Shown one piece after another: positions 22,134 through 34,671 of a DNA stretch of 64,000 nucleotides. Made by a program: the position numbers and the translations under genes. The notes under the pieces are model-generated. The model saw nothing but the letters and a program-made list of their open reading frames with translations. It had not been told where the DNA came from and did not search any database. Within the stretch, counting starts at the first letter, position 1. The number at the start of each line of letters is the position of its first letter. This DNA is from Ilex aquifolium (taxonomy: Eukaryota > Streptophyta > Magnoliopsida > Aquifoliales > Aquifoliaceae), in assembly GCA_951799425.1 (NCBI GenBank), contig OX637393.1:21865744-21929743 (forward strand). The letters are read 5' to 3'.

Positions 22134-24345
22134 TGATTCACACTTTTAGTGGTCTGAATTATATTATTATACACCCAAGTATAAGTGGTCAAATTGTAGT
22201 TTTCTCGGTTTAAGTCCAAGTATCGATCCCACGAAGAGTTTTAGTAATTTAGATTTTAAAATAAAAAAAACAAAATAAAAACAGTAAAGTTGTTGTTTGG
22301 AGTAGTATGATGTTTGATAGCTTATGATGTGAGCTTAGATTGATAACTAGTTTAATTTAAATAAAAATGCGGAAATAAAGTGCGGAGATAATAAAATGCG
22401 TAAGTAAAGCGTATGAATGACAACAATATAAAAGATACCCTTCAGTTTAGGGATCCATATGCTTTATATTGATTGATTACTGGAAATGCTACCTCACAAC
22501 AATTAACTTCCATTTTACTGGAGAGTCAATCGGCAGGTCTGATGTATAGAAACTATAACACAACCGCTTATTAGGCTAACTGGTAGTAGTAAATTATAAC
22601 GCAGCAACTTCTTAAGAAAGCTGGTTATATCCACGTCAATTGATTAACCCAAGCAAACCAGAAGGACAAGCCATTCATAAGGAATACTTGAGTTATTTAA
22701 TTGATCTCTTGATAGCAAGTACATACATATTAAACCATAACACAACCACTTCTTAGGTTAACTGGTGGTAATACAGCATAACACAACAACTTCTTAGGAA
22801 AGCTGGTTATAGACGTACCAATTAACTAATTCAAGCAAACCAGAAGGACAAGCCATTCATGAGGAATACTTGAGTTATTTAATTGATCTCTTGATAGCAA
22901 GTACATACATATTAAACCATAACACAACCAGTTCTTAGGTTAACTGGTGGTAATACAACATAACACAACAACTTCTTAGGAAAGCTAGTTATAGACGTAC
23001 CAATTAACTAATTCAAGTGAACCAGAAGGACAAACCATTTATGAGGAATACTTGAATTACCCAATAGGTCATTTGTGATATATATATATATGCATGCCAG
23101 TTAAACATCCTCAGCGTTCCATCGGAGGACAAGCCATACCAGTAGGAACACCGTGGTTGTTAGACTGTCCGTATAGTTAGATATATATATATGCCAGTTA
23201 AACATCCTCAGCATTCCGGTGGAACACAAGTCATTCCGATAGAAACACCGTGGTTGTTAGACTATCAGTATAGTTAGATATATAGTATGTAAAGAAACCC
23301 TAATAACCCAGAAGGACAAGCCTTTCATGAGGATCATTTAGGTTTTGTACCACACATCAGTAGAAAATCCTCAGCGTTCCAATGGAGGACAAGCCATACC
23401 GGTAGGAACACCGTGAATCTTTAACTGGCTGGTCTTATGATATAGTGATGACATAATTCCAGGCACAACACCAGAATTACATACAATAGTTATCACGCAT
23501 TAAGCATATAATACATATATAAATAAACATATAAATAAAACATCAGCATTTTCATAATCTAACCAATATTATACATATGTTTACCCTAGTTTGAAGGTAT
23601 AAATGACTACTCACGCTCCATTGCTATAGACAAACAAGGAGTGTGACTATTCGTCATTACAATTAAAATTAAACAGTAAATTGTAAAACTTCTTTCACAA
23701 GGAACAATTGAAACACAACCACCTTTATTATCATTTAAGACACAAAAGTGGCGGTAGTTCAACTATTTGAATAGAAAGATACAATAGAAATGTAGAAATA
23801 CAGAGTAACAGTAAAAGTGTATCACAGACCGGCTATGTATTGAACTCTCTCTTTCTTTTTCTTTCTCTCTTTCTTTCTAGCTTTGGAAAGCTTTCTTGAC
23901 TCAAGTATGGCCGGCCAAATGAAGGGAGAATTGCTCTTGGGGAAGTCTTGAAAGGCTTGGAAAAGGATGACTTGAAGAATGAATAAGGCACCCCTATTTA
24001 TAGAGGGGGAGAAACTTTCGGCCAAGGGGGGGGGGTCCCAACCCCTAGCACAACCTTCCCAAAGGTCATGCCTTGCAGTGGTGCTAGGTGTTGGCTTCTT
24101 GGGCTGCCACTTGTCAGCTTCTTATTGGTCCAAGTTTCTTTATTGCACCTTGGTCCTTCGTGACTTCAAGCTTTGCAAATTTGTCCTGTATTCTTCATTA
24201 TTTCTGCATTTGACCCTGTAACTTAAACATAAAATATTTAAAACTGTAAATTAAGCACAAACTATATTTCATAATATTTAATTGTCTTATCTTACAAAAT
24301 TGATTACTTAATCATTTTAATTTATACACTAATTAGGGTTAATCA
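22134..24345 (-). repeat. Solo LTR J, reverse orientation
   Basis: 2212 bp between GAGAC duplications. Read on the reverse strand it starts TGATTAACCCTAATTAG and ends ...AGTGTGAATCA. TATAAATA (reverse) at 23995-24002. Both ends resemble element H's LTR (26762 onward), including a shared ACAATTTGACCACTTAT near the end. No primer site or coding region. U5-side half is filled by tandem repeats. Confidence 0.85.
22549..23430 (-). repeat. Tandem repeats inside solo LTR J
   Basis: A unit of about 182 bp is repeated nearly three times (22549-23066), then a 97-bp unit about two and a half times (23096-23430). Both share a core like GGACAAGCCATTCATGAGG, found about seven times. Not CRISPR: the intervals are themselves repeated and vary in length. 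Confidence 0.75.
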
Positions 24346-24350
24346 GAGAC

Positions 24351-24486
24351 TCTACACAAACTTTGAGTTATTATGATCCCGGTGAAGGGGATGTTGTGCC
24401 GTGATGATGGGTTACGTGGCATTCACGGGTGTTTCCGCAGGTTGACTGTTGGCCAACGGGATGAGAAAGGACCCTCGGTTTTAGGG
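24351..24486 (+). repeat. Element F 3' LTR, tail
   Basis: Resumes after J and matches the reverse strand of 62231-62370 up to CGGTTTTAGGG. The expected final GCGTCACA is absent, and the sequence passes directly into pol of element I, so the LTR end is eroded or deleted. I found no copy of F's expected duplication here. Confidence 0.75.
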
Positions 24487-25440
24487 CTGTTTTTAGATGA
24501 GCAACTTTTTGCAATAACTGAGGTAACATGGTATGAAGATATTGCCAATTACTTGGCCACAGGTACCATTCCTCTTCACTACACCTTGATTGACAAGCAA
24601 AATTTTTTAAGAGAGGTGCGCACTTTCTTTTAGGAAGATCCCTATGTATTCAAATACTACAAGGATCAGATCATAAGGCATTGTGTACCTAATTATGAAA
24701 TTGGTCAGATTATTTCTTTTTGCCATTTGGAGCCTGTGGTGGACACTTTTCTTCAAAAAAAATATCACTGCTAAATTTTGTAGTGTAGATTTTACTAGCC
24801 CACTCTTTTTAAAGACGTACATGTTTTTTTGTCTAAATTGTGACTAATGTCAAAGTTTAGAGAGTATTTCAAAAAGAAATATGATGCCCTTAAACCCTAT
24901 TTTGACTGTTGGGGCATTGATGTTATGGGACTATTCATTCTCTCGTTTGGATATCTGTACATTTTGGTTGCTATTGATTATGTTCCAAATGGGTTGAGGT
25001 AATTCCGTGTCAAAATAATGATTAGCGCCCTGTGGTCAGATTTAAAAAAAAAATATTTTGTCCTGATTCGGAATTTCTCAAGCTATTATAAGTGATGGGG
25101 GTGCATATTTTTGTAACAAATCTTTTAAAAATCTAATGAAAAAATATTTGATTTCACATAAAGTATCTGTCCTTTGTCATTGTCAGACAAGTGGACAAAC
25201 TAAATTAGCCAATCGGGAGATAAAACATATTTTGGCAAAAACAGTGAATTCAGACCACAAAGATTGGTCCTTGAGACTTACTGATGCGATTTGGGCATAC
25301 CGCACTGCTTACAAAATAATATTGGGAATATCTCCTTATCGGCTGGTTTATGGAAAACCATGTCACTTGCCTATAGAATTGGAATATCAACTATATTGGG
25401 TAATCAAAATGATGAATTTGGATAAAGAGAAAGCAAGTGC
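24487..25440 (+). pseudogene. pol: Element I: integrase remnant
   Basis: Athila-like pol from the RNase H/integrase link (LDEQLFAITEV, then FLREVRTFF) through the integrase core (FCHLEP, SDGG near 25096, ANREIKHIL, AYRTAY) to about 25440. Many stops and frameshifts, so older than B, C and D. The catalytic SDGG and the Glu position remain readable. Sequence then jumps to a TATA-bearing region; the integrase C-terminus and anything before the internal promoter are deleted. Confidence 0.85.
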
Positions 25441-25458
25441 ATCCTGGTACTGCCCAGT

Positions 25459-25466
25459 TATAAAAG
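25459..25466 (+). promoter_or_regulatory. Internal TATA box, element I
   Basis: TATAAAAG, 222 bp before the 3' ORF start, matching the spacing in B (225 bp) and D (216 bp). No palindromes remain upstream because of the deletion. Confidence 0.5.
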
Positions 25467-25680
25467 CTCAGTTTGTAATTTTAGATTAGAATTTTTCCTT
25501 CGTAGCAATTTTTTCGAAAAAACTTGCCCTGAAATTCGTCCCCAGCCCTAAATCTTCAATACCCATCAAGTTTTCTTTGATTTTAAGCTGATTAAACGCA
25601 AGCCCAAAGGTTTTTAAGTAGTTTCACCGATTGAAATCACTCTGAACCCAATTTTTTTTATAGATTTTTCAAGAAAAACC

Positions 25681-26761
25681 ATGGGGCCAAGGAAGAAGTC
25701 AATTGCTCACAAGAGAGATGCTTCAACAAGTGGTCCGATGTGAGGAGCACAATAACCACCCCCAGTGATTCCAGAACCACAGATTTCAGAAGAACAACCC
25801 CAAGTTCAGTCTGAATTTGATAATGATATGTTTCAGAATATTGATAAGAGCTCTGGTATGAACGTTATTTTGAAAGAGAATCTATTATTACTGAACGGGC
25901 TGTGATTTATGACGATTTTGTGCACTTGAACATTAAGCAAAATATAGAGACAAGGGGTTGGACTGAATACATGTAAACGGTGGATGTTGCATATGAATGT
26001 TTGGTTAGGGATTTTCACAGTAGTGCACATATTGTTAAAAATAGGATGCTTGAGACATTTTTTAGGGGAAGAGTATTTCAAGTCACTATGGCTACTATTT
26101 TTGATCTGATAAAGCATGTTAAACGAGAACTTGATGCCCAGTTTCCTTTTAATCAACCTCCTGGAATGATTGATATTGGTGTTAAATTGACTGGTGATCC
26201 TAATTATGTTTAGGGTAGGAATGCAAAGTTTATTAAGTAAGAGGATTTAACTAATAAGTATCGCATTCTGAATTTAATTGTGGTTGCTAATCTGATGCCC
26301 CAATCTCAGAAGAACTAGATTTTTATTAACAAAGTTCGGTTTCTCTATGCTTTTGGTGTTGACCTTACTATTGATCTCTCTACATTGATTATGGACTAGA
26401 TGATTCAAACTATTGAGAATAAGAAACCTTCACTGCCTTTTCCTATTTTGGTGACTAATCTCTTTCGAAGCAAAGATATTGTTGCAGATCCAAAATGGAC
26501 TGCAATGCAGGGATTGACACATTTGGATGCCACATCATTGAAGAAAAGCCACGGGGGACAGTAAGGAGTTTAGTAGGAAGTACCACCAGTCCACCCGATG
26601 GATGATTTGAATTAGGAAGAAGTCACATTTCAGCAACAAGCAGTCGGAGAGGAGCCACCATACATCCCAGTTGATGACCGGATTGAGAAGCAAATTTTAT
26701 TTAGCCTAGAGTGAGGATAGATGAGTTTGAGACCACTCAGAGAGAGATGATGACTACCCAA
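25681..26761 (+). pseudogene. Element I 3' ORF, decayed
   Basis: Starts ATGGGGCCAAGGAAGAAG. Readable blocks in shifting frames: a basic N-terminus, AVIYDDFVHLNIKQNIETRGW, VRDFHSSAHI, GRVFQVT, KYRILNLIVVANL and IDLSTLIMD, matching in order the 3' ORFs of B, C and D. Cut at about 26761 by the start of element H's LTR. At least six stops or frameshifts. Confidence 0.75.
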
Positions 26762-27112
26762 TGATTAACCCTAAATAATGCGTAAAAGAATTAGGTTTTA
26801 AAGTTCATTGTGTGCATAAATTAGGTTAAAATGATTACGTTATAAAGTATTAGGGTTAATGCGTCATTTGTGCATTTTGCAGGGTTTCAAGCGGAAATAA
26901 AGAAATTCAGGAGGATCAAAGTGTAAAGGCTAAATAAAGAAAGGGAGGCAAGTGCAATTAAGAAGTCAAACAAGGAGGTTGCCAAGCAAGGAAACCAGAG
27001 AATTGCCACAATCCGGACGGTGGTGATGGCGTCCGAACGGTCCTTAAACCGCCTTAACTCTCTCTTCTCTCCCATTGGTCCAATTATGCAATAAAACACC
27101 TTGATTGGTCAG
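26762..27112 (+). repeat. Element H 5' LTR, left part
   Basis: Starts TGATTAACCCTAAATAATG inside I's 3' ORF and runs to the GTCAG duplication of C. Continues at 38692-39847; total 1507 bp. Only weak CG palindromes (ATCCGGAC, GTCCGAAC near 27017-27045). Confidence 0.75.
27108..27112. repeat. Target-site duplication GTCAG, left of element C
   Basis: The partner copy is 38687-38691, after C's ...GAAGCA end. Confidence 0.95.
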
Positions 27113-27317
27113 TGATTAAGGCCGAATAATCACATTTATTATTAGGAAAGATTGATTATTTAATTGTAAAAGTGTGATAAATATAAAAGTTTATCCAAGT
27201 TTGGGTGTTATGCTATCAAATGTTGATTTGTGTTAATTTGCAGGACAAAAGCGTAATTTTGGAGTTAAATTATGGGAAGACGAAGCATAGCTCAAAGGAA
27301 AACACACTGGATCACGT

Positions 27318-27428
27318 GTCCGGACGGAAGATGAACACGCGTCCGGACGCGAGTGGCAGAAAGGTGATTAGAAGACGAACAAACTTACTGGAGTTGCGTC
27401 CGGACCGAAGATGAACACGCGTCCGGAC
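27318..27428 (+). promoter_or_regulatory. GTCCGGAC palindromes, C 5' LTR
   Basis: Four sites at 27318, 27341, 27398 and 27421, forming two pairs each exactly 23 bp centre to centre. The 3' LTR has the same four sites (37811, 37834, 37891, 37914). Confidence 0.75.
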
Positions 27429-27495
27429 GCGTGTCAAGGATCTGCTGATGCCAGACTTAGAATTCTGACGAAAATCAATCTCTTTCCTAGGGGGT

Positions 27496-27503
27496 TATAA
27501 ATA
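27496..27503 (+). promoter_or_regulatory. LTR TATA box, C
   Basis: TATAAATA, 68 bp after the last palindrome. Copy in the 3' LTR at 37989-37996. Confidence 0.7.
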
Positions 27504-28202
27504 CAAATTGAAGAATTTGTAAGGGGGATCTTTTTATCATTCTTTTTGCTCACGAATTCTTCAGTGTACTTTGCAATTCTTTTATTATGTCCGGCTAGAA
27601 GGTTAAGCTAGGGCTAGGGAAAACCTCTCAGTGAAGTACAGTATTTTTATGGACTTTGTACTTAATGATTTATGATATTGTGTTAACTTAATTTCTGATC
27701 TTTTAGTAAAGTTTTTATTCTGTAAAAACTCCTGAGTTGTTGTGCCACGTACATCGATTGCTTGAGTTTCCCTGCGAATGAATAACTGGTTATTCCACGT
27801 TTGAAGTGTTAGCATTGTTTCATAAAATGATTTGATTAATTTATTATTCAGGTTCCTGAATAATCCTTTGATCATAACTTTTGGTTTCATCACTTGATTT
27901 GTTATTTGGGTTAATCGACATTTAATTCCTGTTTCAAATTAGGCTTCAAGTCTTTTATTATTACCGTATGAAATTGAGAGGGAGTACCTGATGCTCTAGT
28001 ATTTTTATTACTGTTTTAATTATTAAAGTCAATTGTTTTCAATCAAAACTCCTCAATCAAACTTTCTCATTTTAATTTATTAGTATTTGTGTGATTGTTT
28101 ACTTGTTACAATTCCTTGTGGGTTCGACCTCGGACTTCCGAGAATATATTACTCTGCTCAACCTACGCTTGAGTTTACAATTCTAAAGTTGAAGCAAGTT
28201 TT

Positions 28203-28220
28203 TGGCGCCGTTGCCGGGGA
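28203..28220 (+). other. Primer-binding site, element C
   Basis: TGGCGCCGTTGCCGGGGA, six bases after the LTR; same tRNA-Asp type as B. Confidence 0.85.
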
Positions 28221-28387
28221 ATTGAAAAAACAAGGAGTTATCACATCCTTTGAGGTGTTCGGTATTTGCGATTCGTCGGAGAACCGATAACTTCGTTCCA
28301 ATTTCTTTTATTTGTATTTTCTGGCAATTTATTTACTTTTCGTTATTTATTTAGATTTCTATTTTATTTAGTTTTTTTAGTTGTTTT

Positions 28388-30092
28388 ATGAGCTCTTGGC
28401 ATCGTGATTTGAGTGGACGTTTAATAAGAGAGGAGTTAGATACTCTGTTTGGAAATCTATTTGATTCATCTGATTTAAATTTTTCTGTGCACACAATGGC
28501 TGCTAATCCTAACATTAATAGGAAGAATGAATTTCCTGCACATGAGGACCACATTGATAGAGTAAGCAATCATGATGAGAATGATGTGGATAATTTGAAT
28601 GTTAATCAGGGTAGGACTTTGCGTGAATATCTACAACCTGTACTACTCACTGAACCGTCATGCATAATTTTTTCATTGAATGCCATTAATTTTGTTTTCA
28701 AACCTGGCATGATTCAATTACTTCCAAAATTCCTTGGTATAGGTGAAGAAAACCCATATTTGCACATCAGAGAATTTGGGGATGTATGTGCTACGTTCCA
28801 TGACTAGAATGTTACAATGGATATAGTCAGGCTGAAGTTATTTCCTTTTTCATTAAAGGAGAAAGCTAAAACTTGGTTATATTCGTTGAGATCTAGGTCT
28901 ATAGGAACATGGCAAGAGATGCAGAAACAATTTTTAAAGAAATTTTTTCCCACACATCGCACAAACTCTTTAAAAAGACAAATAATGAATTTTTCTCAAA
29001 AGGAGCCTGAAATTTTTTTATCAAAGTTGGGAAAGATTTAAAGACCTTCTTGCATCTTGTCCACATCATGGTTATGAAAGCTGACGCATAATAAGTTTCT
29101 TTTATGAGGGCTTAGGTCCACAGTTGCGTCAATTTATTGAGATGATGTGTAATGGAGATTTTATGAATAAGGAACCAGATGATACTTTTGACTATTTAGA
29201 TCAATTAGCAGAGAGTGCACAATCTTGGGACACTACATCTCAGGAACCACCTAAAGTTAAAACTGCACAATCATCATCGTTTGGTGGGGGTAAGTATCAG
29301 TTGAAGGAGGAAGATGACATTGGGGCTAGGATTGCCACCTTAGCTAGGAGGTTAGAAGCCATGGAATATAAAAGGGTTAATGAGGTGGACACAATACCTG
29401 TTGAGGAAGTTTGTAGCTTTTGTGACACCCCCGGACACCCAGTTAAACAGTGTCCAACATTGCCTGTTTTAAAAGAAGTTTTGCATGATCAAGCAAATGC
29501 TGCAAACAATTTTTCAAAACCTTACAATAATCCTTATTCAAATACATACAATCCGGGGTGGAAGAATCATCCCAATTTTAGTTGGAGGAATGAAAATCAT
29601 GCATCATAACCACCTCAACAAAATTCCTCCAATGTTGCACCTTATGTTCCACCCCCTAAGAGAAGTATGGATGAAGCACTGGCACAGTTCATGCAGAGTC
29701 AGACCAGTTATAATAGACAAACTACTCAGACCATTGATGATCTCAGAAGTACAGTCAACCAAACCACACAGGCTCTAAATGATATTAGGAGTGCAATCAC
29801 TAAACTGACTATTGACCCTTGTCATCAGGAGAAAGGTAAGTTCCCAGCACAACCACAACCAAATCCACAGGGCCAATTTTTTGTGAATGATACTGGCACT
29901 CCTAATAATGAGCATGAACAGGTAAAGTCTATCACCACACTCTGTAGTGGGAAAGAAATTGATAAAACCATTATTTCTAAAACCCAAGAATTTGAGAAAA
30001 TTTCAAAACCTACGGAGAGTAATGATAAACTTAACCCTTCTGAAGTTAGTGAGTCTGAGAAGTATGTTCCTCCTGCACCATTCCCACAGTGA
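28388..30092 (+). pseudogene. gag: Element C gag and zinc knuckle
   Basis: ATG at 28388 follows the leader. The gag core is readable (EENPYLHIREFGDV, AKTWLYSLRSRS, FFPTHRTNSLKRQI). The zinc knuckle CSFCDTPGHPVKQC is near 29412, followed by a glutamine-rich linker. Lesions: TAG 28803-28805, an extra T in a T-run near 29020, TAA at 29607, TGA at 30090. Stops of this type are mostly explained by C-to-T changes in CAG, CAA or CGA codons. Particle protein, no longer functional. Confidence 0.9.
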
Positions 30093-33000
30093 TTGCTTAC
30101 TTCTACTAAGCCTCATATGCATAATGATATGTTAGAGATTTTTAAGCAGGTAAAAATCAATATTCCCTTGTTGGATGCCATTAAACAAATACCTTCTTAT
30201 GCAAAGTTTTTAAAAGAATTATGCACTGTTAAAAGGAAATTGAATGTGCAAAAGAAGACATTTTTGACTGAGCAGATATCCTCCATCATACAACATAACA
30301 CTCCACCAAAGTATAAAGACCCAGGTTGTCCTACCATTTCTTGTGTCATAGGCAACCACAAAATTGAACAGGCTTTACTGGATCTTGGAGCTAGTGTGAA
30401 CTTGCTCCCATATTCAGTATATGAACAATTAGGGTTAGGTGAGTTAAAACCCACTTCGGTTACACTCCAATTAGCTGACAGATAAATAAGAATACCAAGG
30501 GGTATGGTGGAGGATGTCTTAGTACAGGTTGACAAATTTTATTTTCCCGTGGATTTCATAATTTTGGATACTCAACCTGTATTAAATGCTAATGCTCAAA
30601 TTCTTGTTATTTTAGACAGACCATTCCTAGCAACTTCAAATGCTCTAATTAATTATAGGAATGGTGTGATGAAATTAACTTTTGGGAATATGACATTAGA
30701 GTTCAACATTTTTCATGTGTGCAAACAACCAGGGAATGTTGATGAAGATGTGCATGAGGTTAACATGATTGAGTCTCTTGTTCCAAGCAGAATATATGAT
30801 TTTTCTTTATTTGATCCACTTGAAGCATGCTTGCTTGAACAATCTTCTATGATAGAGATAGATGAACTCAATTCTAAAATTTCTGTTTCGACTGATGTGT
30901 TAAACTCTTTACAGGTACTTGAAATGAAAGAGTTGAGACAGAAATTTGAGGAGCTTCCACCAAGAATTGACCCACCAATCCCATCCAGTGAGAAAGCACC
31001 CAAGCTTGACCTCAAGCAGCTACCGGTTGAGTTAAAGTATGCATTTCTGGGAGATGATGCAACTTATCCGGTAATAATTTCTTCTCAATTGAATTCAGCA
31101 CATGAAGGTATGTTATTACAACTTCTTAGAGAACATAAAAAGGCAATTGGCTGGACTTTAGCTGATATAAAAGGAATTAGTCCATTAGTTTGCACTCACA
31201 AGATTTATTTGGAAGATAATGCTAAAACATCTAGGGAAATGCAACGTAGACTAAATCCACATATGAAAGAAGTTGTAAAGAAGGAAGTGCTGAAATTGTT
31301 AGACATAGGAATTATTTACCCTATTGCAGACAGCAAATGGGTAAGCCTCACACAGGTAGTTCCTAAGAAATCTGGAGTCACTGTAGTTGCTAATGAAAAT
31401 AATGAACTTGTGCCAACTAGGACAGTTACTGGTTGGAGAATGTGCATAGACTACAGGAAATTAAATTCTGTTACTAGAAAAGATCACTTCCCTTTACCTT
31501 TTATGGATCAAATTTTAGAAAGGGTAGCATCGCATTTGTACTACTGTTTTCTAGATGGCTATTCAGGATATAATCAGATTGAAATTGCCCTAGAAGACCA
31601 AGAGAAAACCACATTTACTTACCCTTTTGGTACTTTTGCATATCGCAGGATGCCCTTTGGACTGTGCAATGCACCCGCGACCTTTCAAAGGTGCATGCTA
31701 AGTATTTTCAGTGACATGGTAGAGCGTTTTCTTGAAGTTTTCATGGATGATTTTACTGTTTTTGGTGATGCTTTTGATGAATGCTTGTCAAATTTAGAGA
31801 AAGTGCTTATTCGATGTGAAGAAAAGAACCTCGTGCTTAATTGGGAAAAATGTCACTTTATGGTTCAAAAGGGAATTGTTCTTGGTCACATTGTCTCATC
31901 TGAGGGAATCCAGGTAGATAAAGCTAAGATAGAATTAATTGCTAATTTACCTTCTCCCAAAACCCTTAAGGATGTTAAATCTTTTTTGAGTCATGCTGGT
32001 TTCTATCGAAGGTTTATAAAAGATTTTAGCTCTATATCTAGACCACTTTACAATCTCCTAGGGAAGGATATACCTTTTGAGTGGGATGGGTTATGCCAAG
32101 AGGCTTTTGATAAGCTAAAAGGCATGCTCATCATTGCCCCAATTATGCAACCCCCGAATTGGAGTCTTCCTTTTGAAATTATGCGTGATGCCAGTGACTA
32201 TGCCGTAGGGGCAGTTTTAGGACAAAGGCATGAGAAAAAGCCACATGTCATCTACTATGCTAGTCGAACTTTAAATAGTGCACATATGAATTATTCTACC
32301 ACAGAAAAGGAATTACTGACAGTAGTCTTTGCACTGGACAAATTTAGGTCATATTTAGTAGGATCCCCCATTGTCATTTTCACAGACCATGCAGCTCTTA
32401 AATATTTACTGACGAAGAAAGATGCTAAACCAAGACTGCTAAGGTGGATCCTCCTACTCCAAGAATTTGATATAACCATTAAAGATAAAAAAAAAAAGGG
32501 GTAGAGAATGTAGTGGCTGACCATTTGTCTAGACTTGTGAGTGACATACCCATTGAGACAGTGCCGATCAAGGACACTTTTCCTGATGAACAATTGCTGG
32601 CAGTTTCTGCAGTACCTTGGTTTGCTGATATAGTGAATTTTCTGGTTACAGGTAACATGCCACCAGCCTGGACTACATTTGGATAGAAGGAAGTTCTTAA
32701 CTGAAGTGAAAAGCTTTTTCTGGGATGACCCATACCTCTTCAAGTATTGCTTAGATCAAATTATCCGGAGATGTGTGCCCGATAATGAGGTAAGTAGAAT
32801 TCTATCTTTTTGTCATTCGGGAGCATGTGGAGGCCACTTTTCTATGAAAAAAACCGCTGCAAAAGTTTTGTAATGCGGGTTCTATTGGCCGACAATTTTT
32901 AAGGATGCATATAATTTCTGTAAGGTATGTGAGCGATGTTAAAAACTGGGGGGATTAACCCGTAGAAATATGATGCCTCTAAATCCAATTTTGATAATAG

Positions 33001-33908
33001 AAATTTTTGACTGTTGGAGCATAGATTTCATGGGACCTTTTCCCCCATCTTTTGGATATATGTACATTTTAGTGGGAGTAGACTATGTTTCTAAGTGGGT
33101 CGAAGCTATACCATGTCGGACAAATGATCATAAAGTTGTTTTGAAATTTTTAAAAGAAAACATTTTGTCCAGATTTGGTATACCTCGAGCCATTATCAGT
33201 GATGGGGGATTGCACTTTTGTAATAGACCTTTTGAGAATTTAATGAAAAAATACGGTGTCACACATAAAGTTGCAACTCCTTATCACCCTCAGACAAGTG
33301 GTCAAGCAGAGCTTGCCAATCGGGAGATTTCTTACATTTTGGAAAAAATGGTGAACCCAGATCGTAAAGATTGGTCGTCACGACTAATCGATGCGTTATG
33401 GGCATACCGAACTGCATACAAAACCCCGATTGGCATGTCTCCGTACAGATTGGTTTATGGAAAGGCTTGTCACTTGCTTGTGGAACTAGAGCATAAAGCA
33501 TACTGGGCCATTAAGATGTTCAATTTTAGTTTTGACAAAGCTGGTGCCTTACGAAAATTACAATTAAATGAGCTTGAGGAGATTAGGAATGAAGCCTATG
33601 AGAATTCTAGGATTAGTAAGGAACGAATGAAGGTGTTCCATGATAAGAATATTGTGCGAAAAACGTTTACACCGGCACAAAAAGTTCTGCTATATAATTC
33701 TAGGCTCCACATCTTCAAAGGAAAGCTTCGAACAAGATGGAGTGGTCCATACATTGTTAAAGAGGTATTCCCCTATGGAACAATAGAGATTGAGAATCCC
33801 AGTAATGGGAACACCTTTAGAGTTAACGAACAACGATTGAAACCATTCTTGGAGGAAGGTATTGGCGAAGTGGAATCCATCGAATTGATGGATCCTTGCT
33901 ATGAATAA
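30093..33908 (+). pseudogene. pol: Element C protease, RT, RNase H and integrase
   Basis: Protease DLGAS at 30381, followed by TAA at 30483. RT and RNase H are open in one 666-residue frame (30504-32504) with [15 protein letters not shown] at 31740 and [13 protein letters not shown], where Arg replaces the usual Cys beside the catalytic Asp. Breaks follow: an expanded A-run near 32490, a frameshift near 32684, TAA at 32871 and 32939. The integrase core and tail (32970-33908) are intact, with IDFMGPF, ISDGG and ELANREI. RT and integrase cores look usable, but the polyprotein as a whole is not. Confidence 0.92.
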
Positions 33909-34050
33909 TCTATCTCTAACCATTTGCTGTATGTTGTTGTACATTAGTGTATTTTGTTTGTTTTTTTTTACAGATGCATGAGCCCTTTATACGCGTATCC
34001 GGTATGTTTTTCTTCTATCCCTTATTTGATTTTTACATTCCGCATTTTTA

Positions 34051-34084
34051 CATTGAGGACAATGCAAATTTTTGAGTGGGGGGG
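34051..34084 (+). promoter_or_regulatory. Hairpin plus G-run after pol, element C
   Basis: CATTGAGGACAATG, 5-bp stem, followed by GAGTGGGGGGG. Same layout as in A, B and D. Confidence 0.5.
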
Positions 34085-34310
34085 TGGAGCATTCACTTGG
34101 GATAAAAAGTATATGGGATTTTGAATTTGAGTTTTGGGCACTTGCAACTGTGTTTCTTGTTTTGTTTTTAGTATAGTTATGTAGTTTTTTTTTAGGGACT
34201 TAGGAATTTTTTTATGAGAAGAATGGAGTCATTTGGGAGGAAAGAGTTTAAAAAGGTGAAAATATGAAATTTTTTTCTAAGTGTAGAAAAAATAACTCAC
34301 TGGAACATGC

Positions 34311-34558
34311 GTCCGGACGCCAGAATAGAGAGCACAACCCACTGGAAGTCGCGTCCGGACGGAACCAATGAGGCTGAACTCTCTGGAAAGCGCGTCCGGA
34401 CGTGACTGCATAACGCGTCCGGACGGAAGGTCAACCGTTTCAAATTCCAGAGGCGCGTCCGGACGGGACTGCACCATGCGTCCGGACGCGTGTTCTTTAA
34501 GGCAAATAAATACGGTAGTTGATCTGCGTCCGGACGGTTACACTCCATGCGTCTGGAC
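34311..34558 (+). promoter_or_regulatory. Internal GTCCGGAC array, element C
   Basis: Eight sites at 34311, 34353, 34394, 34417, 34457, 34480, 34528 and 34551 (last is GTCTGGAC). Three pairs are exactly 23 bp apart, as in the LTR. The array ends 14 bp before a TATA box. Confidence 0.75.
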
Positions 34559-34571
34559 GCGTGTAAAAATT

Positions 34572-34579
34572 TATAAATA
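34572..34579 (+). promoter_or_regulatory. Internal TATA box, element C
   Basis: TATAAATA, 100 bp before the 3' ORF ATG. Probable second promoter. Confidence 0.65.
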
Positions 34580-34671
34580 TCAGGCGCTGAGTGACTTTCT
34601 TGCTCCACACTCTTCCAAAACCATAATACATTCCTCCCGCCTCTATATCTGTTTTGCATCACGTTTTTACC

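Larger units (their letters stand above)
27113..28196 (+). repeat. Element C 5' LTR
   Basis: 1084 bp, TGATTAAGGCC...GTTGAAGCA. Array at 27318-27428 and TATAAATA at 27496. Confidence 0.95.

Noticed and set aside
22549-23430. CRISPR-like regular repeats
   Set aside because: Plant retrotransposon context; units are 182 and 97 bp with repeated intervals, no short repeat/unique spacer pattern.
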